A DNA stretch of 64,000 bases from the NCBI RefSeq assembly GCF_003605435.1, contig NZ_QXQB01000002.1:1054001-1118000 (forward strand), written 5' to 3'. The notes beneath the pieces are model-generated. The model saw only the letters and a list, made by a program, of their open reading frames with translations. It had not been told where the DNA came from and did not search any database. The DNA is from Paenibacillus pinisoli. Lineage in GTDB: Bacteria > Bacillota > Bacilli > Paenibacillales > Paenibacillaceae. Each line of letters opens with the position of its first letter. Positions within the stretch are counted from its first letter, which is position 1. Made by a program: the position numbers and the translations under genes. Shown in pieces: positions 35,475 through 43,355 of this stretch.

Positions 35475-35523
35475 TAAAAAAGCACCGTGACTAACAGAAC
35501 CAAGTTCTGAGGTCACGGTGCTT
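35475..35523 (-). terminator. Leader terminator upstream of the small basic protein gene
   Basis: Perfect 12-bp outer arms AAGCACCGTGAC / GTCACGGTGCTT enclosing CAGAAC / GTTCTG, with a run of T on the minus strand. It stands directly before the ribosome site of the 35176-35454 gene and there is no minus-strand gene upstream for it to end. Confidence 0.75.
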
Positions 35524-35697
35524 CCGTACAATTCGTTACTAATAATGTAACATGATTCCAATTCGCCCGCAACCGCCGCCGCCACGCCATTTTAAATGAT
35601 TGTAAATGCTTAATATCCTAAAGGATCGGATGGCTCGGCGGCGAATCCGAAAAAAGGCGTGAAAACGCCCCACCCAATACGAATGAAGGTGCTTCAA

Positions 35698-37308
35698 ATG
35701 ACCAGCTCGAATTCTGCAACGTTTACAATATTAACGACCAGCGACATCCATGGCTTCAGATGCCCGCCGGATCGGTCTCCCTCGCTGTGCGACTGGAAGC
35801 GCATGTGCGCGCTGACCAGTCTGATCTTGGATAAGAAGCGGCAGCACGGAAGCTCGCTATTATGGATAGACAACGGCGACTTATATCAGGGTTCGCCGAT
35901 ATCCGATTATTTTATGAAGCAAATCCGAGACCGGAAGACGGGGACCCATCCCATGACGCAATGGCTTGCAGCAGCAGGCTGCGATGCTTTTGTACCCGGC
36001 AATCATGAGTTCAATTTTGGCCGCGGCGCGATTCAGCTGGTCTCCGCGGGTGCTCCTTGTCCATGGCTTTCTGCAAATATTGTAGTCCGGGAAACTCTCG
36101 AACCGTTCTTCGGGAAGCCTTATCGAATATGGACGAGCAAAGCGGGCATCAGAGTTGCAGTGCTTGGCTTGACGACCGCTTATATTCCCCATTGGGAGCT
36201 GCCTGGCCATATTGAAGGCCTTGCCTTCCTGCCTGCAGTGGAAGCCGCCCGGAAATGGGTCCCCTATCTTCGGGAGAAGCAAGGGGCCGATATTGTGATC
36301 GTCTCTTACCACGGCGGCTTGGAGAGCGATCCCGCTACAGGCGAGTCAACGGAGCCATGTACTGTTGAAAATGAAGGCTGCCGGCTGTGCACCGAGGTTA
36401 ATGGCATTGATGTGCTGCTGACCGGCCACCAGCATCGCCGTATAGAGGGCCAGGCAATTAACGGCACCGCCATCGTTCAGCCAAGCGTATATGGCTCTTA
36501 TCTGGGCGAAGCCCAGCTTATGCTTGCCAGGTCAGACGATGGCCGCTGGACAGTTCAGGGGGCGTATACGCGGCTCATTCCGGTTACGGCAGCAGACGAT
36601 AGCGAGGCGCCCGAATGGCTTAAGCCTCATATGGAGGAGCTTAATCAATGGATGGACCGGCCTCTCGGCCATATGGCAACCAATATGCTTATTGCTAACG
36701 CGCATGAAGCTAGAATTAGCAAGCATCCTTTTATCCAGTGGCTGAACGAGGTCCAAATGAACGCCGCCGGCACTAGTGTCGCGCTTACCGCACTAATGGA
36801 CAACCATGCGCCAGGCTTTGGCTCGATGGTGACGATGCGCGATATCGCGGCTAATTACCCTTACCCTAATACACTAACGGTGCTCAAGCTAAACGGTCAT
36901 CAGGTGAAGCTGGCTTTGGAGGAGACCGCCAAGTATTTTGCGCTGGACGACAAAGGCCAGATTATCGTTCATCCCGCCTACCTGTCACCGAAGCCCCAGC
37001 CGTTCCATTACGACATGTGGGAGGGTATTGAATATACGCTGGATATCTCACGTCCGCCGGGAGAGCGGGTCACGCGTCTTCTGTTCGACGGCGCTCCTTT
37101 GACTACGGACCAGGTGCTGGAGGTTGCGATGAACCATTACCGCGCAAGCGGCAGCGGCGGCTACGCAATGATGCTCGAAGCACCCATCGCAAGGCAATAT
37201 AGCGTGGAAATAACGGATTTGATGGCTGAGGCTCTATTGTCGAAGGATGTGTGGCATGTGGAGCTACATGTGAATTGGCATGTCACTGGAGGATCCATTT
37301 CCCGCTGA
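35698..37308 (+). CDS. 5'-nucleotidase / metallophosphatase
   Basis: The 536-residue protein has the two-domain 5'-nucleotidase layout. The metal-binding motifs are LTTSDIHGF, WIDNGDLYQGSP, PGNHEFNFG, VSYHGGLE and LTGHQHRRIEG; the C-terminal nucleotide-binding domain (about 310-520) includes RDIAANYPYPNTLTVLKLNG and VAMNHYRASGSGGYAMM. It probably hydrolyses nucleotide mono- or cyclic phosphates. Unlike most family members it has no evident signal peptide, resembling cytosolic YunD. The ATG at 35698 has AAGGTG 6 nt upstream; a GTG at 35659 lacks one. Confidence 0.87.
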   Translation: MTSSNSATFTILTTSDIHGFRCPPDRSPSLCDWKRMCALTSLILDKKRQHGSSLLWIDNGDLYQGSPISDYFMKQIRDRKTGTHPMTQWLAAAGCDAFVPGNHEFNFGRGAIQLVSAGAPCPWLSANIVVRETLEPFFGKPYRIWTSKAGIRVAVLGLTTAYIPHWELPGHIEGLAFLPAVEAARKWVPYLREKQGADIVIVSYHGGLESDPATGESTEPCTVENEGCRLCTEVNGIDVLLTGHQHRRIEGQAINGTAIVQPSVYGSYLGEAQLMLARSDDGRWTVQGAYTRLIPVTAADDSEAPEWLKPHMEELNQWMDRPLGHMATNMLIANAHEARISKHPFIQWLNEVQMNAAGTSVALTALMDNHAPGFGSMVTMRDIAANYPYPNTLTVLKLNGHQVKLALEETAKYFALDDKGQIIVHPAYLSPKPQPFHYDMWEGIEYTLDISRPPGERVTRLLFDGAPLTTDQVLEVAMNHYRASGSGGYAMMLEAPIARQYSVEITDLMAEALLSKDVWHVELHVNWHVTGGSISR

Positions 37309-37386
37309 GGTTCCCCATATGATTAATGGTAAATGATTTTCAAGCTGTTTTGGCGCCACAACGGCCGTGCTGCTCTGCACAACAAA

Positions 37387-37422
37387 AAACTCCAGCCTGC
37401 TGATATAGCAGTGCTGGAGTTT
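37387..37422 (-). terminator. Terminator between the nucleotidase and DoxX genes
   Basis: Stem AACTCCAGC-TGCT / AGCA-GCTGGAGTT; on the minus strand it is followed by TTTTTTG. It serves the DoxX gene and may act on the converging nucleotidase gene. Confidence 0.8.
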
Positions 37423-37459
37423 CCGCATTGTATGCATTGTCCCGTGCAGGAACGATTGA

Positions 37460-37828
37460 TTAGAAAGGTGCAATCCACAGTCGGCCCGCTACAATGAACA
37501 AGGCCAATAGCAGCAGTATAACGTTCATGACCAAGGCTTGATTTTCATTGCGCTTAATATGGAACACAATCGCAAGCACCATAATGACGGCAATACCTAG
37601 CGCCGCGATTGGCGTAAGAATCGTCGCAATACCCAGCGCTCCCGGGAGAATAAGCCCCAATCCCCCAAGCAGCTCCGAAATGCCGATAAAGCGGACATAG
37701 CCGTCTGAATACTCCTTCGCCCACGGCAGCTTTTCCTTTGACTTCTCGTTAATTGCAGATTTCATAAAACCGGCCATAAGAAACATAAGTCCGAGAAAAA
37801 TTTGAACTGCCCATAATGTGATGTTCAT
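37460..37828 (-). CDS. DoxX-family membrane protein
   Basis: The 122-residue protein has four membrane segments: LWAVQIFLGLMFLMAGFMK, FIGISELLGGLGLILPG, PIAALGIAVIMVLAIVFH and VILLLLALFIVAGRLW. This is the DoxX/DoxD-like pattern with the conserved GISELLGGLGLILP. In B. subtilis a DoxX protein (CatD) is controlled by a DUF24/HxlR repressor and helps in catechol/quinone defence. Here it is divergent from an HxlR gene, with an inverted repeat between them. The start used follows AGAGG by 10 nt; an ATG two codons upstream is possible. Confidence 0.87.
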   Translation of the reverse strand: MNITLWAVQIFLGLMFLMAGFMKSAINEKSKEKLPWAKEYSDGYVRFIGISELLGGLGLILPGALGIATILTPIAALGIAVIMVLAIVFHIKRNENQALVMNVILLLLALFIVAGRLWIAPF

Positions 37829-37863
37829 TGTCATCCTACCTCTCGTTTCGCCGCATAATTAAC

Positions 37864-37894
37864 TTACTATTTGTAACTAAGTTTATTATAGTAA
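37864..37894. promoter_or_regulatory. Candidate HxlR operator before the DoxX gene
   Basis: Perfect arms TTACTAT-N17-ATAGTAA, with TTGTAACTAAG inside. It overlaps the region from a minus-strand TTGACG (37905 area) to the DoxX start. The pattern resembles YodB/CatR-type operators of Bacillus by memory only. Confidence 0.6.
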
Positions 37895-37972
37895 CAACCA
37901 TGCGTCAATCCTATTTTTCACTATTATCTATTCTCGGTTCAGCCCATTAATGCCGCTTAGAATTGCCTTGCA

Positions 37973-38001
37973 TTGTCCCTTTTGCGTGCTGGTACTATAA
38001 T
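37973..38001 (+). promoter_or_regulatory. Promoter of the HxlR gene
   Basis: TTGTCC (37973-37978), 17-nt spacer and perfect TATAAT (37996-38001). Confidence 0.75.
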
Positions 38002-38027
38002 AGGAAGTACAGAGAGGGTGTTCACGT

Positions 38028-38375
38028 ATGGAGCAAAAGCAGCTTTGCGCACGATTTGAGAAAGCCGTCGAACTTTTAAGCAAACGATGGGTCGCATTTA
38101 TTATTTTCCGGTTATTGTCCGGTCCCCAGCGTTTTTCCGATATCGATCACAGCCTGCCTAATCTGAGCGGCAAGGTTTTGTCCGACCGGCTCAAGGAGCT
38201 GGAGGCAGAGGGGCTGATCCGCCGCGATGTCTACCCGGAGATGCCTGTTCGCATCGAATATTCGTTAACTGAGAAAGGCCAGGCGCTGTCCCCGCTATTC
38301 GCCGATATCGCAGGCTGGGCGGAGCAATGGATTGACCCCGCAGACGCTGATTCCCCGGCAGAACCTAAATGTTAA
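38028..38375 (+). CDS. HxlR/DUF24 family redox-type regulator
   Basis: The 115-residue protein is a winged-helix HxlR regulator: LCARFEKAVELLSKRWVAFIIFRLLSGPQRFSDI, in pieces KAVELLSKRWVAFII and SGPQRFSDI, then LSGKVLSDRLKELEAEGLI and RIEYSLTEKG. Cys7 occupies the place of the conserved sensing cysteine of YodB (Cys6) and CatR (Cys7), which respond to quinones and diamide. It probably represses the divergent DoxX gene through the inverted repeat between them and is inactivated by oxidation or alkylation of Cys7. It has its own promoter and terminator. Confidence 0.88.
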   Translation: MEQKQLCARFEKAVELLSKRWVAFIIFRLLSGPQRFSDIDHSLPNLSGKVLSDRLKELEAEGLIRRDVYPEMPVRIEYSLTEKGQALSPLFADIAGWAEQWIDPADADSPAEPKC

Positions 38376-38412
38376 AAGAAGGCGGCAGAGCTTGCTCGGT
38401 CGCCTTTCTTTC
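38375..38412 (+). terminator. Terminator of the HxlR gene
   Basis: Stem AAAGAAGGCG-C-GAGC / GCTC-G-CGCCTTTCTT with a short loop, followed by TCATG. It starts at the stop codon. Confidence 0.65.
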
Positions 38413-38532
38413 ATGTGATGGCCGGCCCTCATCATGCTGAGAAGCATCAGGATGCAGCAAGACCACCCCCCACCTAGAGCAAGGTAGATTTGATTATAAT
38501 TAAACTCTACGGCGATTTGTCTTGTCTGCCAG

Positions 38533-38562
38533 TTGCATCCGGATTTGCGATTATGCTACACT
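38533..38562 (+). promoter_or_regulatory. Candidate promoter of the hflX leader
   Basis: TTGCAT (38533-38538), 18-nt spacer and TACACT (38557-38562). A start near 38569 would give a leader of about 380 nt. Confidence 0.5.
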
Positions 38563-38589
38563 TGGTTCATTCCAAGGAATGGGGGTTAC

Positions 38590-38631
38590 GTGGTGATAGA
38601 TTACATCCGAGTTAGGTCTTTGCGCGGCTAA
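38590..38631 (+). CDS. Candidate leader peptide (uORF) of hflX
   Basis: A 13-codon frame starting GTG-GTG reads MVIDYIRVRSLRG before TAA. GGGGG lies 4 nt before the first GTG and 7 nt before the second. The peptide contains Arg-Val-Arg, an instance of the Arg-x-Arg motif at which macrolide- or ketolide-bound ribosomes stall in some erm leaders. It is too short for composition tests; its location in a leader with a downstream terminator is the main support. Confidence 0.5.
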   Translation: MVIDYIRVRSLRG

Positions 38632-38887
38632 TTGAATAGCGCCGAAGCTCTGCCTGTACGGGAGAGGACTCAGGATTGGTCTGTCTACATTCAAACGTAA
38701 CCAGCTATAGCTAACCATATGGAGCAGCTGCTCCCTTTGCACTCGATTTGTCACGCTTGTTATGCAAGCGAGGCTGTTGTTGTAAGGGAATAACGCCTGC
38801 CTATGACTTGCTATAGAGGACCATTCATTTATCCGTGATAAGGGGTTATTTCCTTATGGCGGGTCTGATCTCCTCTTGCGATATGTG

Positions 38888-38916
38888 AACACAGGCTGAG
38901 TGCCTGTGTTTTTTTG
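38888..38916 (+). terminator. Leader terminator before hflX
   Basis: Perfect 9-bp stem AACACAGGC / GCCTGTGTT with a 5-nt loop and a seven-T run, 33 nt before the hflX ATG. Confidence 0.85.
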
Positions 38917-38948
38917 ATACTTTGAATGATTATTAGGAGGTTGAATAT

Positions 38949-40235
38949 ATGCAAGAATTAACGGAACAATCGGTTCAAAAAGCAATCGTAGTCGGTGTCC
39001 AGCTTCAGAAGGACACGGACTTTGAATACTCCATGCTGGAGCTGCGCAATCTGGCCGCCGCACGTTATATCGACGTCGTGGATGAATTAAATCAGAAGGC
39101 GGAGCGGATCAATCCCACCCACTATCTCGGAACGGGTAAAATTCAAGAGCTGAAGGCGCTGCTCGCAGGACACGAGACAGATATGGCGATTTTCAACGAC
39201 GAGCTCTCCCCTTCCCAGATCCGCAACCTGGAGGCTGAACTGGAATGCGTCGTCATGGATCGCACGATGCTGATTTTGGATATTTTCGCAGAGCGCGCCA
39301 AGACGCGCGAGGCTCAGCTTCAAGTAGAAGTGGCCCGTCTGCAATATTCCCTGCCACGACTGGTTGGCCTTCGCGCCTCGCTGGGCAGACAGGGCGGCGG
39401 CGGCGGTGCTGGCCTGAGGAACAGAGGCGCCGGCGAGACGAAGCTGGAGCTTGACCGCCGCCGGATTGAAGAGCGCATCACCGCATTGCAGGATGAGCTG
39501 GAGAAGCTCGTCGCTACTCGCCAGCAGCAGCGGAAGAAGCGGAAGAAGAATGATATGCCGGTCGTCTGTCTTGTCGGCTATACGAATACGGGCAAATCCA
39601 GCTTAATGAACGCATTGCTGGAGACGTACGATCCCGAGACAACAAAGCAGGTTTTTGCCAAGGATATGCTGTTCGCCACCCTCGAGACTTCCGTTCGGAA
39701 CATCGAGCTGCCGGACAACAAGTCCTTCCTGCTGACCGACACGGTCGGGTTCGTGAGCCAGCTCCCCCATCATTTGATCAAAGCATTCCGCTCCACGCTT
39801 GAAGAAGTGACCGAGGCAGACTTGCTCGTGCATGTGGTGGACTACTCCCATGAGGACTTTGAGCAGCTCGTCAATGTGACGAACGAGACGCTGGATGCGC
39901 TGGGAGCGGGAGAAATTCCGACGGTCTACGCTTACAACAAGTGCGATCTGACCGACCATGCTTACCCGGTTGCATACGAACGCAACGTGTATATGTCCGT
40001 GAAGGAGCGCGCAGGCATCGCCGAGCTTGTAGAAGTTGTGAAGGGACATATCTTCGGAGATTACGTGAAGAAGGAAATTTTGATTCCGTACGAACAAGGC
40101 CGTCTGGTCTCGTACTTTAACGAGCGTGCCAACGTCCTCGAGACCAGCTATGAGGAAAATGGCACCCGTATGAAGCTCGAATGCAGCTTGGCCGACTACG
40201 ACCGCCACCGCTCGGACTTCACCGAGCTGGAATAG
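38949..40235 (+). CDS. hflX: GTPase HflX (ribosome rescue factor)
   Basis: The 428-residue protein has the HflX N-terminal domain (about 1-180, with HYLGTGKIQELK, FNDELSPSQIRNLE, RTMLILDIFAERAKTREAQLQVE in pieces and the Gly-rich RQGGGGGAGLRNRGAGETKLE). The G domain follows: G1 GYTNTGKSSLMN, G3 DTVGFVSQLP, G4 NKCD. HflX binds 70S ribosomes stalled by heat or antibiotics, splits them in a GTP-dependent way and confers macrolide/lincosamide tolerance in some species. AGGAGG lies 7 nt before the ATG, after a long leader with a terminator. A repeat array begins within about 10-40 nt of the stop. Confidence 0.95.
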   Translation: MQELTEQSVQKAIVVGVQLQKDTDFEYSMLELRNLAAARYIDVVDELNQKAERINPTHYLGTGKIQELKALLAGHETDMAIFNDELSPSQIRNLEAELECVVMDRTMLILDIFAERAKTREAQLQVEVARLQYSLPRLVGLRASLGRQGGGGGAGLRNRGAGETKLELDRRRIEERITALQDELEKLVATRQQQRKKRKKNDMPVVCLVGYTNTGKSSLMNALLETYDPETTKQVFAKDMLFATLETSVRNIELPDNKSFLLTDTVGFVSQLPHHLIKAFRSTLEEVTEADLLVHVVDYSHEDFEQLVNVTNETLDALGAGEIPTVYAYNKCDLTDHAYPVAYERNVYMSVKERAGIAELVEVVKGHIFGDYVKKEILIPYEQGRLVSYFNERANVLETSYEENGTRMKLECSLADYDRHRSDFTELE

Positions 40236-40244
40236 TAAGAGCAG

Positions 40245-40660
40245 GCTGCTCGCGACGCGGCGGCGCACGCTCTTAGCCGAGTTTCTCGGATTGCAGCTGC
40301 TCGCGACGCGGCGGCGTATGCTTTAAGCCGAGCTTCTCGGCTTGCAGCTGCTCGCAGCGCGGCGGCGCACGCTCTAAGCCGAGTTTCTCGGATTGCAGCT
40401 GCTCGCAGCACGGCGGCGCACGCTCTAAGCCGAGTTTCTCGGATTGCAGCTGCTCGCGACGCGGCGGCGCACGCTCTTAGCCGAGTTTCTCGGATTGCAG
40501 CTGCTCCCGGCGCGACGGCGCACGCTCTTAGCCGAGTTTCTCGGATTGCAGCTGCTCGCGACGCGGCGGCGCACGCTCTAAGCCGAGTTTCTCGGATTGC
40601 AGCTGCTCGCAGCACGGCGGCGCACGCTCTAAGCCGACATTCTCGGCTTACAGAGCGCCG
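40245..40660. repeat. Tandem array of eight 51-bp repeats
   Basis: The dyad CCGAGTTTCTCGG recurs at 40277, 40328, 40379, 40430, 40481, 40532, 40583 and (degenerate) 40634, a period of exactly 51 bp. Each unit also has the palindrome GCAGCTGC and a GC-rich block GGCGGCGCACGCTCT. Copies differ by a few bases (TCGCGACGCG/TCGCAGCACG). It begins right after hflX and ends before a bidirectional terminator, between convergent genes. Because 51 is a multiple of three, a long open frame on the minus strand arises by default. Confidence 0.95.
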
Positions 40661-40687
40661 CAACGACGCACAAACAGCGCACTACCC

Positions 40688-40728
40688 AAAAAGCCCCTCC
40701 ATGCAAACTTCACATGGAGGGGCTTTTC
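40688..40728. terminator. Bidirectional terminator
   Basis: Stem AAAAGCCCCTCCATG / CATGGAGGGGCTTTT with a 9-nt loop. T-runs lie on both strands; it separates hflX plus the array from the ribose-type operon. Confidence 0.9.
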
Positions 40729-40752
40729 TTATATATGCGCGGTCGAGCAACG

Positions 40753-41745
40753 CTAATGCTTCCGCTTATAGTAAGTAATCGCTAGCGCTAGCGCGAGAAC
40801 GGAGCCTTTGACGATATCCATCGAGTAGTATGGCACCGACATCATGATGAGGCCGTTCGAGAGGATTCCGATTAATACGGCGCCGACGAAGGTGCCGAAT
40901 GCATTCGGCTTGCCTGCGCCCAGCACGGAGTAGCCGATGAAGGCGGCCGCTACCGCATCCATAAGATACGGTCCGCCGGCGTTCACTTCCGCCGTCATGA
41001 CACGCGCTGCCAAAATAATGCCGCCAATGCTCGCAAAAAACGCGGATATGAGGTAAGCCAGAAGCCGATACTTGCTAACCGCAATACCGGACAGCTTGGC
41101 CGCCTCCACGTTGCCGCCGATCATATACATATACCGGCCGTGCTTCGTATATGTCAGGAAGATATGAACCACCAGAACAACAACGATCATAATAATAATG
41201 ATCCACGGCACTTTGCCGAGGTCTCCGAACGCCTTCGGGATAACGCCTGTTGCAAAATCGCCGCTTGGCATAATCATATTTTGCGAGATGGTCGCGCCCC
41301 TGGTATACGTTAGCGCCACCCCTTGGAAAATAAACATCGTCGCCAGCGTCATAAGCATATCCTGTATCTTGAAATTAATGACCAGGAACGCATTCACCAA
41401 GCCTACGACCAGACAGAAAAAGATCGTAATAGCCAGACTCACGCCGACGCTCTGTCCATGCCAGACAAACAACGACATGACAAGCGCGTTCGCCACGGAG
41501 GCGGTAGAGCCGACCGATAAGTCAAAGCCCCCGACCGCCAGCGATACCGTTAAGCCGATCGCAATAATTGTTACAATCGAAATAGAACGAAGGATGCTGA
41601 TAATATTCGTGTAGTTCAAAAAACTGTCCGTCATCGCGCCGAAAAATACAATCAGCAGCAATATCGTAATCAGCGTCCCGTATTTGTAGAGGAACTGGAA
41701 TGCCCCGCCGCCTCGGCTGGACCGGATTGCATTAGCCTTATTCAT
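40753..41745 (-). CDS. Ribose-type ABC permease (RbsC family)
   Basis: The 330-residue protein has about 8-10 membrane segments and the BPD_transp_2 signature: LTVSLAVGGFDLSVGSTASVANAL, GLVNAFLVINFKIQDMLMTLATM (in pieces), GGNVEAAKLSGI and DAVAAAFIGYSVLGAGKPN. It forms the channel of a CUT2 importer for a monosaccharide. Its ATG overlaps the end of the ATPase gene by 8 nt. GGGGG lies about 11 nt before the ATG. It is the last gene of the operon; the terminator at 40688 follows. Confidence 0.9.
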   Translation of the reverse strand: MNKANAIRSSRGGGAFQFLYKYGTLITILLLIVFFGAMTDSFLNYTNIISILRSISIVTIIAIGLTVSLAVGGFDLSVGSTASVANALVMSLFVWHGQSVGVSLAITIFFCLVVGLVNAFLVINFKIQDMLMTLATMFIFQGVALTYTRGATISQNMIMPSGDFATGVIPKAFGDLGKVPWIIIIMIVVVLVVHIFLTYTKHGRYMYMIGGNVEAAKLSGIAVSKYRLLAYLISAFFASIGGIILAARVMTAEVNAGGPYLMDAVAAAFIGYSVLGAGKPNAFGTFVGAVLIGILSNGLIMMSVPYYSMDIVKGSVLALALAITYYKRKH

Positions 41746-43264
41746 GTGTGATTAAGCCCCCCGTGCTGTACAGCATAATTTCTTCCTCATTCGTGCGAGC
41801 CGTATCCAGCTCCTTTAGAATCGCCCCGTCATACATCACATAGATGCGGTCGGTAATGCCCATAATCTCCGCGATTTCGCTGGACGCATACAGGATGCTC
41901 TTCCCCTTGCCCGCAAGCTCCGCGATAAGATTATATATATCCCGCTTCGCGCCCACGTCAACGCCCTTGGTAGGCTCGTCGAATATATAAACATCCGCGT
42001 CCGTAAGCAGCCACTTGCCGATCGCAATCTTCTGCTGGTTGCCGCCGGACAAGTTGCGGACCTTGGCCTGCTGGCTCGGTGTCTTCACGCCGAGGCTATG
42101 AATAATCCCTTGCGCCGCGATCCGCTCCTTCCGGCTGCTCACCCAGGATGCGCCGCTCGTATATTTGGAGAGACTGGCAGCCGTCACGTTCAGAACGACT
42201 GATTCCTCAACGAAGATGCCCTCGCGCCGTCGCTCCTCCGGCACCAAAGCCAGTCCGCTGCGGACTGCCTCATGCGGACTGCGCACGTTCAGCTTCTTCC
42301 CGTTCAGGAACATATCCCCCTTAGCCGTCTCCGATGCGCCGAACAACGCACGGCACAGCTCCGTCTTGCCGGCTCCAACCAAACCCGCAAGACCTACAAT
42401 CTCGCCCTTCCGGACGCCGAGCGATACCCCGTTCACTTTGCCGCTGTCATAGATCTCTTTCGCTTCAAAAGCAACCTCGCCAATCCGGCTTTCCCGCACA
42501 GGGAACTGGCCGTCCAGCTTGGCTCCCAGCATATGCTCCACGATCTCCTGCTGCTCCAGCTTTGCGATCTCATCGCGCGTCACCAAGCGGCCGTCCCGCA
42601 TAATTGTAATATCATCGCAAATCTCGTATAGCTCAGGAAGCCGGTGCGAGATAAAGATAATGCCGACACCCTCCGACTTCAGCAGCCTGACAAGAGAGAA
42701 AAGCGCCTCTGTCTCACTGATGCTAAGCGGCGCAGTAGGCTCGTCCAGCACTAGAAACTTGCACTCCAGCGAGACAGAGCGGGCAATAAGCACCATCTGC
42801 TTCTCCGCGAGCGTCAATTCCTGAACCAGCTTCCGCGTCGGCACCCTCACCTTCAGCCGGTCCAACACCGCCTGCGCCGACCGGTGCAGCTGCTTCCAAT
42901 TGACCATATGCTTGCCGCGCATACCATGCACCGTATGCTCCATCATAATATTTTCGCCGACGGACAGATTCGGGATCAGCGCGGTGTCCACTTCCTGGTA
43001 TACAATCTGAATGCCGCAGCTCTTCGCATCCTTCGGGCTTCGAATATTCGCATGCTGACCGTTCAGCAGAATCTCGCCTGTGTAATGGCTGTAAGCGCCA
43101 GACAGCACCTTCATCAGCGTCGACTTGCCCGCTCCATTGGCGCCGATCAGCGCATGGGATCTTCCGCTCTCCGTATGGAAATCCACTTCGGTCAGTGCCT
43201 GTACTCCGGGGAAGGCAATCGAGATGCCTTTCATCTCCAGTCGCGTTCTATTGTGATCCGCCAA
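41738..43264 (-). CDS. Ribose-type ABC ATPase with two nucleotide domains
   Basis: The 508-residue protein is a CUT2 ATPase. Domain 1 has Walker A GANGAGKST, the signature-like LTLAEKQMV and Walker B FLVLDEPTA; domain 2 has GLVGAGKTEL, LSGGNQQK and VYIFDEPTKGVDVGA. Both Walker A motifs keep the lysine. It drives import through the overlapping permease. The TTG at 43264 is chosen because GGAGG lies 8 nt upstream; an ATG frame from 43309 would run through an intercistronic hairpin. Substrate is probably a pentose or hexose; CUT2 systems rarely show it by sequence. Confidence 0.9.
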   Translation of the reverse strand: MADHNRTRLEMKGISIAFPGVQALTEVDFHTESGRSHALIGANGAGKSTLMKVLSGAYSHYTGEILLNGQHANIRSPKDAKSCGIQIVYQEVDTALIPNLSVGENIMMEHTVHGMRGKHMVNWKQLHRSAQAVLDRLKVRVPTRKLVQELTLAEKQMVLIARSVSLECKFLVLDEPTAPLSISETEALFSLVRLLKSEGVGIIFISHRLPELYEICDDITIMRDGRLVTRDEIAKLEQQEIVEHMLGAKLDGQFPVRESRIGEVAFEAKEIYDSGKVNGVSLGVRKGEIVGLAGLVGAGKTELCRALFGASETAKGDMFLNGKKLNVRSPHEAVRSGLALVPEERRREGIFVEESVVLNVTAASLSKYTSGASWVSSRKERIAAQGIIHSLGVKTPSQQAKVRNLSGGNQQKIAIGKWLLTDADVYIFDEPTKGVDVGAKRDIYNLIAELAGKGKSILYASSEIAEIMGITDRIYVMYDGAILKELDTARTNEEEIMLYSTGGLITHE

Positions 43265-43295
43265 GAGGCGCACCTCCCTCTCCAAACAGGATTGA

Positions 43296-43322
43296 GCGCC
43301 CCCATCCATCGGATAAGGGCGC
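43296..43322 (-). other. Hairpin between binding-protein and ATPase genes
   Basis: Arms GCGCCC / GGGCGC with a 15-nt loop, 34 nt after the binding-protein stop. It lacks a T-run and resembles the hairpins at 21192 and 55505 in position. Confidence 0.5.
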
Positions 43323-43355
43323 CTGTATGTTGGTCCTATTATTGCATCAAGCGGC

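Larger units (their letters stand above)
38569..38948 (+). promoter_or_regulatory. Long hflX leader with attenuator layout
   Basis: About 380 nt separate the candidate promoter from hflX. The leader contains a short open frame (38590-38631), many small dyads and, at its end, an intrinsic terminator (38888-38916) placed before the hflX ribosome site. GCCTGT at 38652-38657, just after the short frame, can pair with ACAGGC (38891-38896) in the terminator's 5' arm, giving a possible antiterminator. This is the layout of ribosome-mediated attenuators that respond to antibiotics, and hflX in Listeria is reported to be regulated in this way. Confidence 0.6.

Noticed and set aside
38551..38754. Minus-strand frame in the hflX leader
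   Set aside because: No ribosome site; it overlaps the candidate promoter and leader peptide, and the leader is better explained as structured RNA.
40196..40663. 155-residue minus-strand frame with 17-residue repeats (RACAAASRAAAIR type)
   Set aside because: The 51-bp unit is a multiple of three, so an open frame is expected. It overlaps the hflX end, lacks a ribosome site, and the composition follows the DNA repeat.
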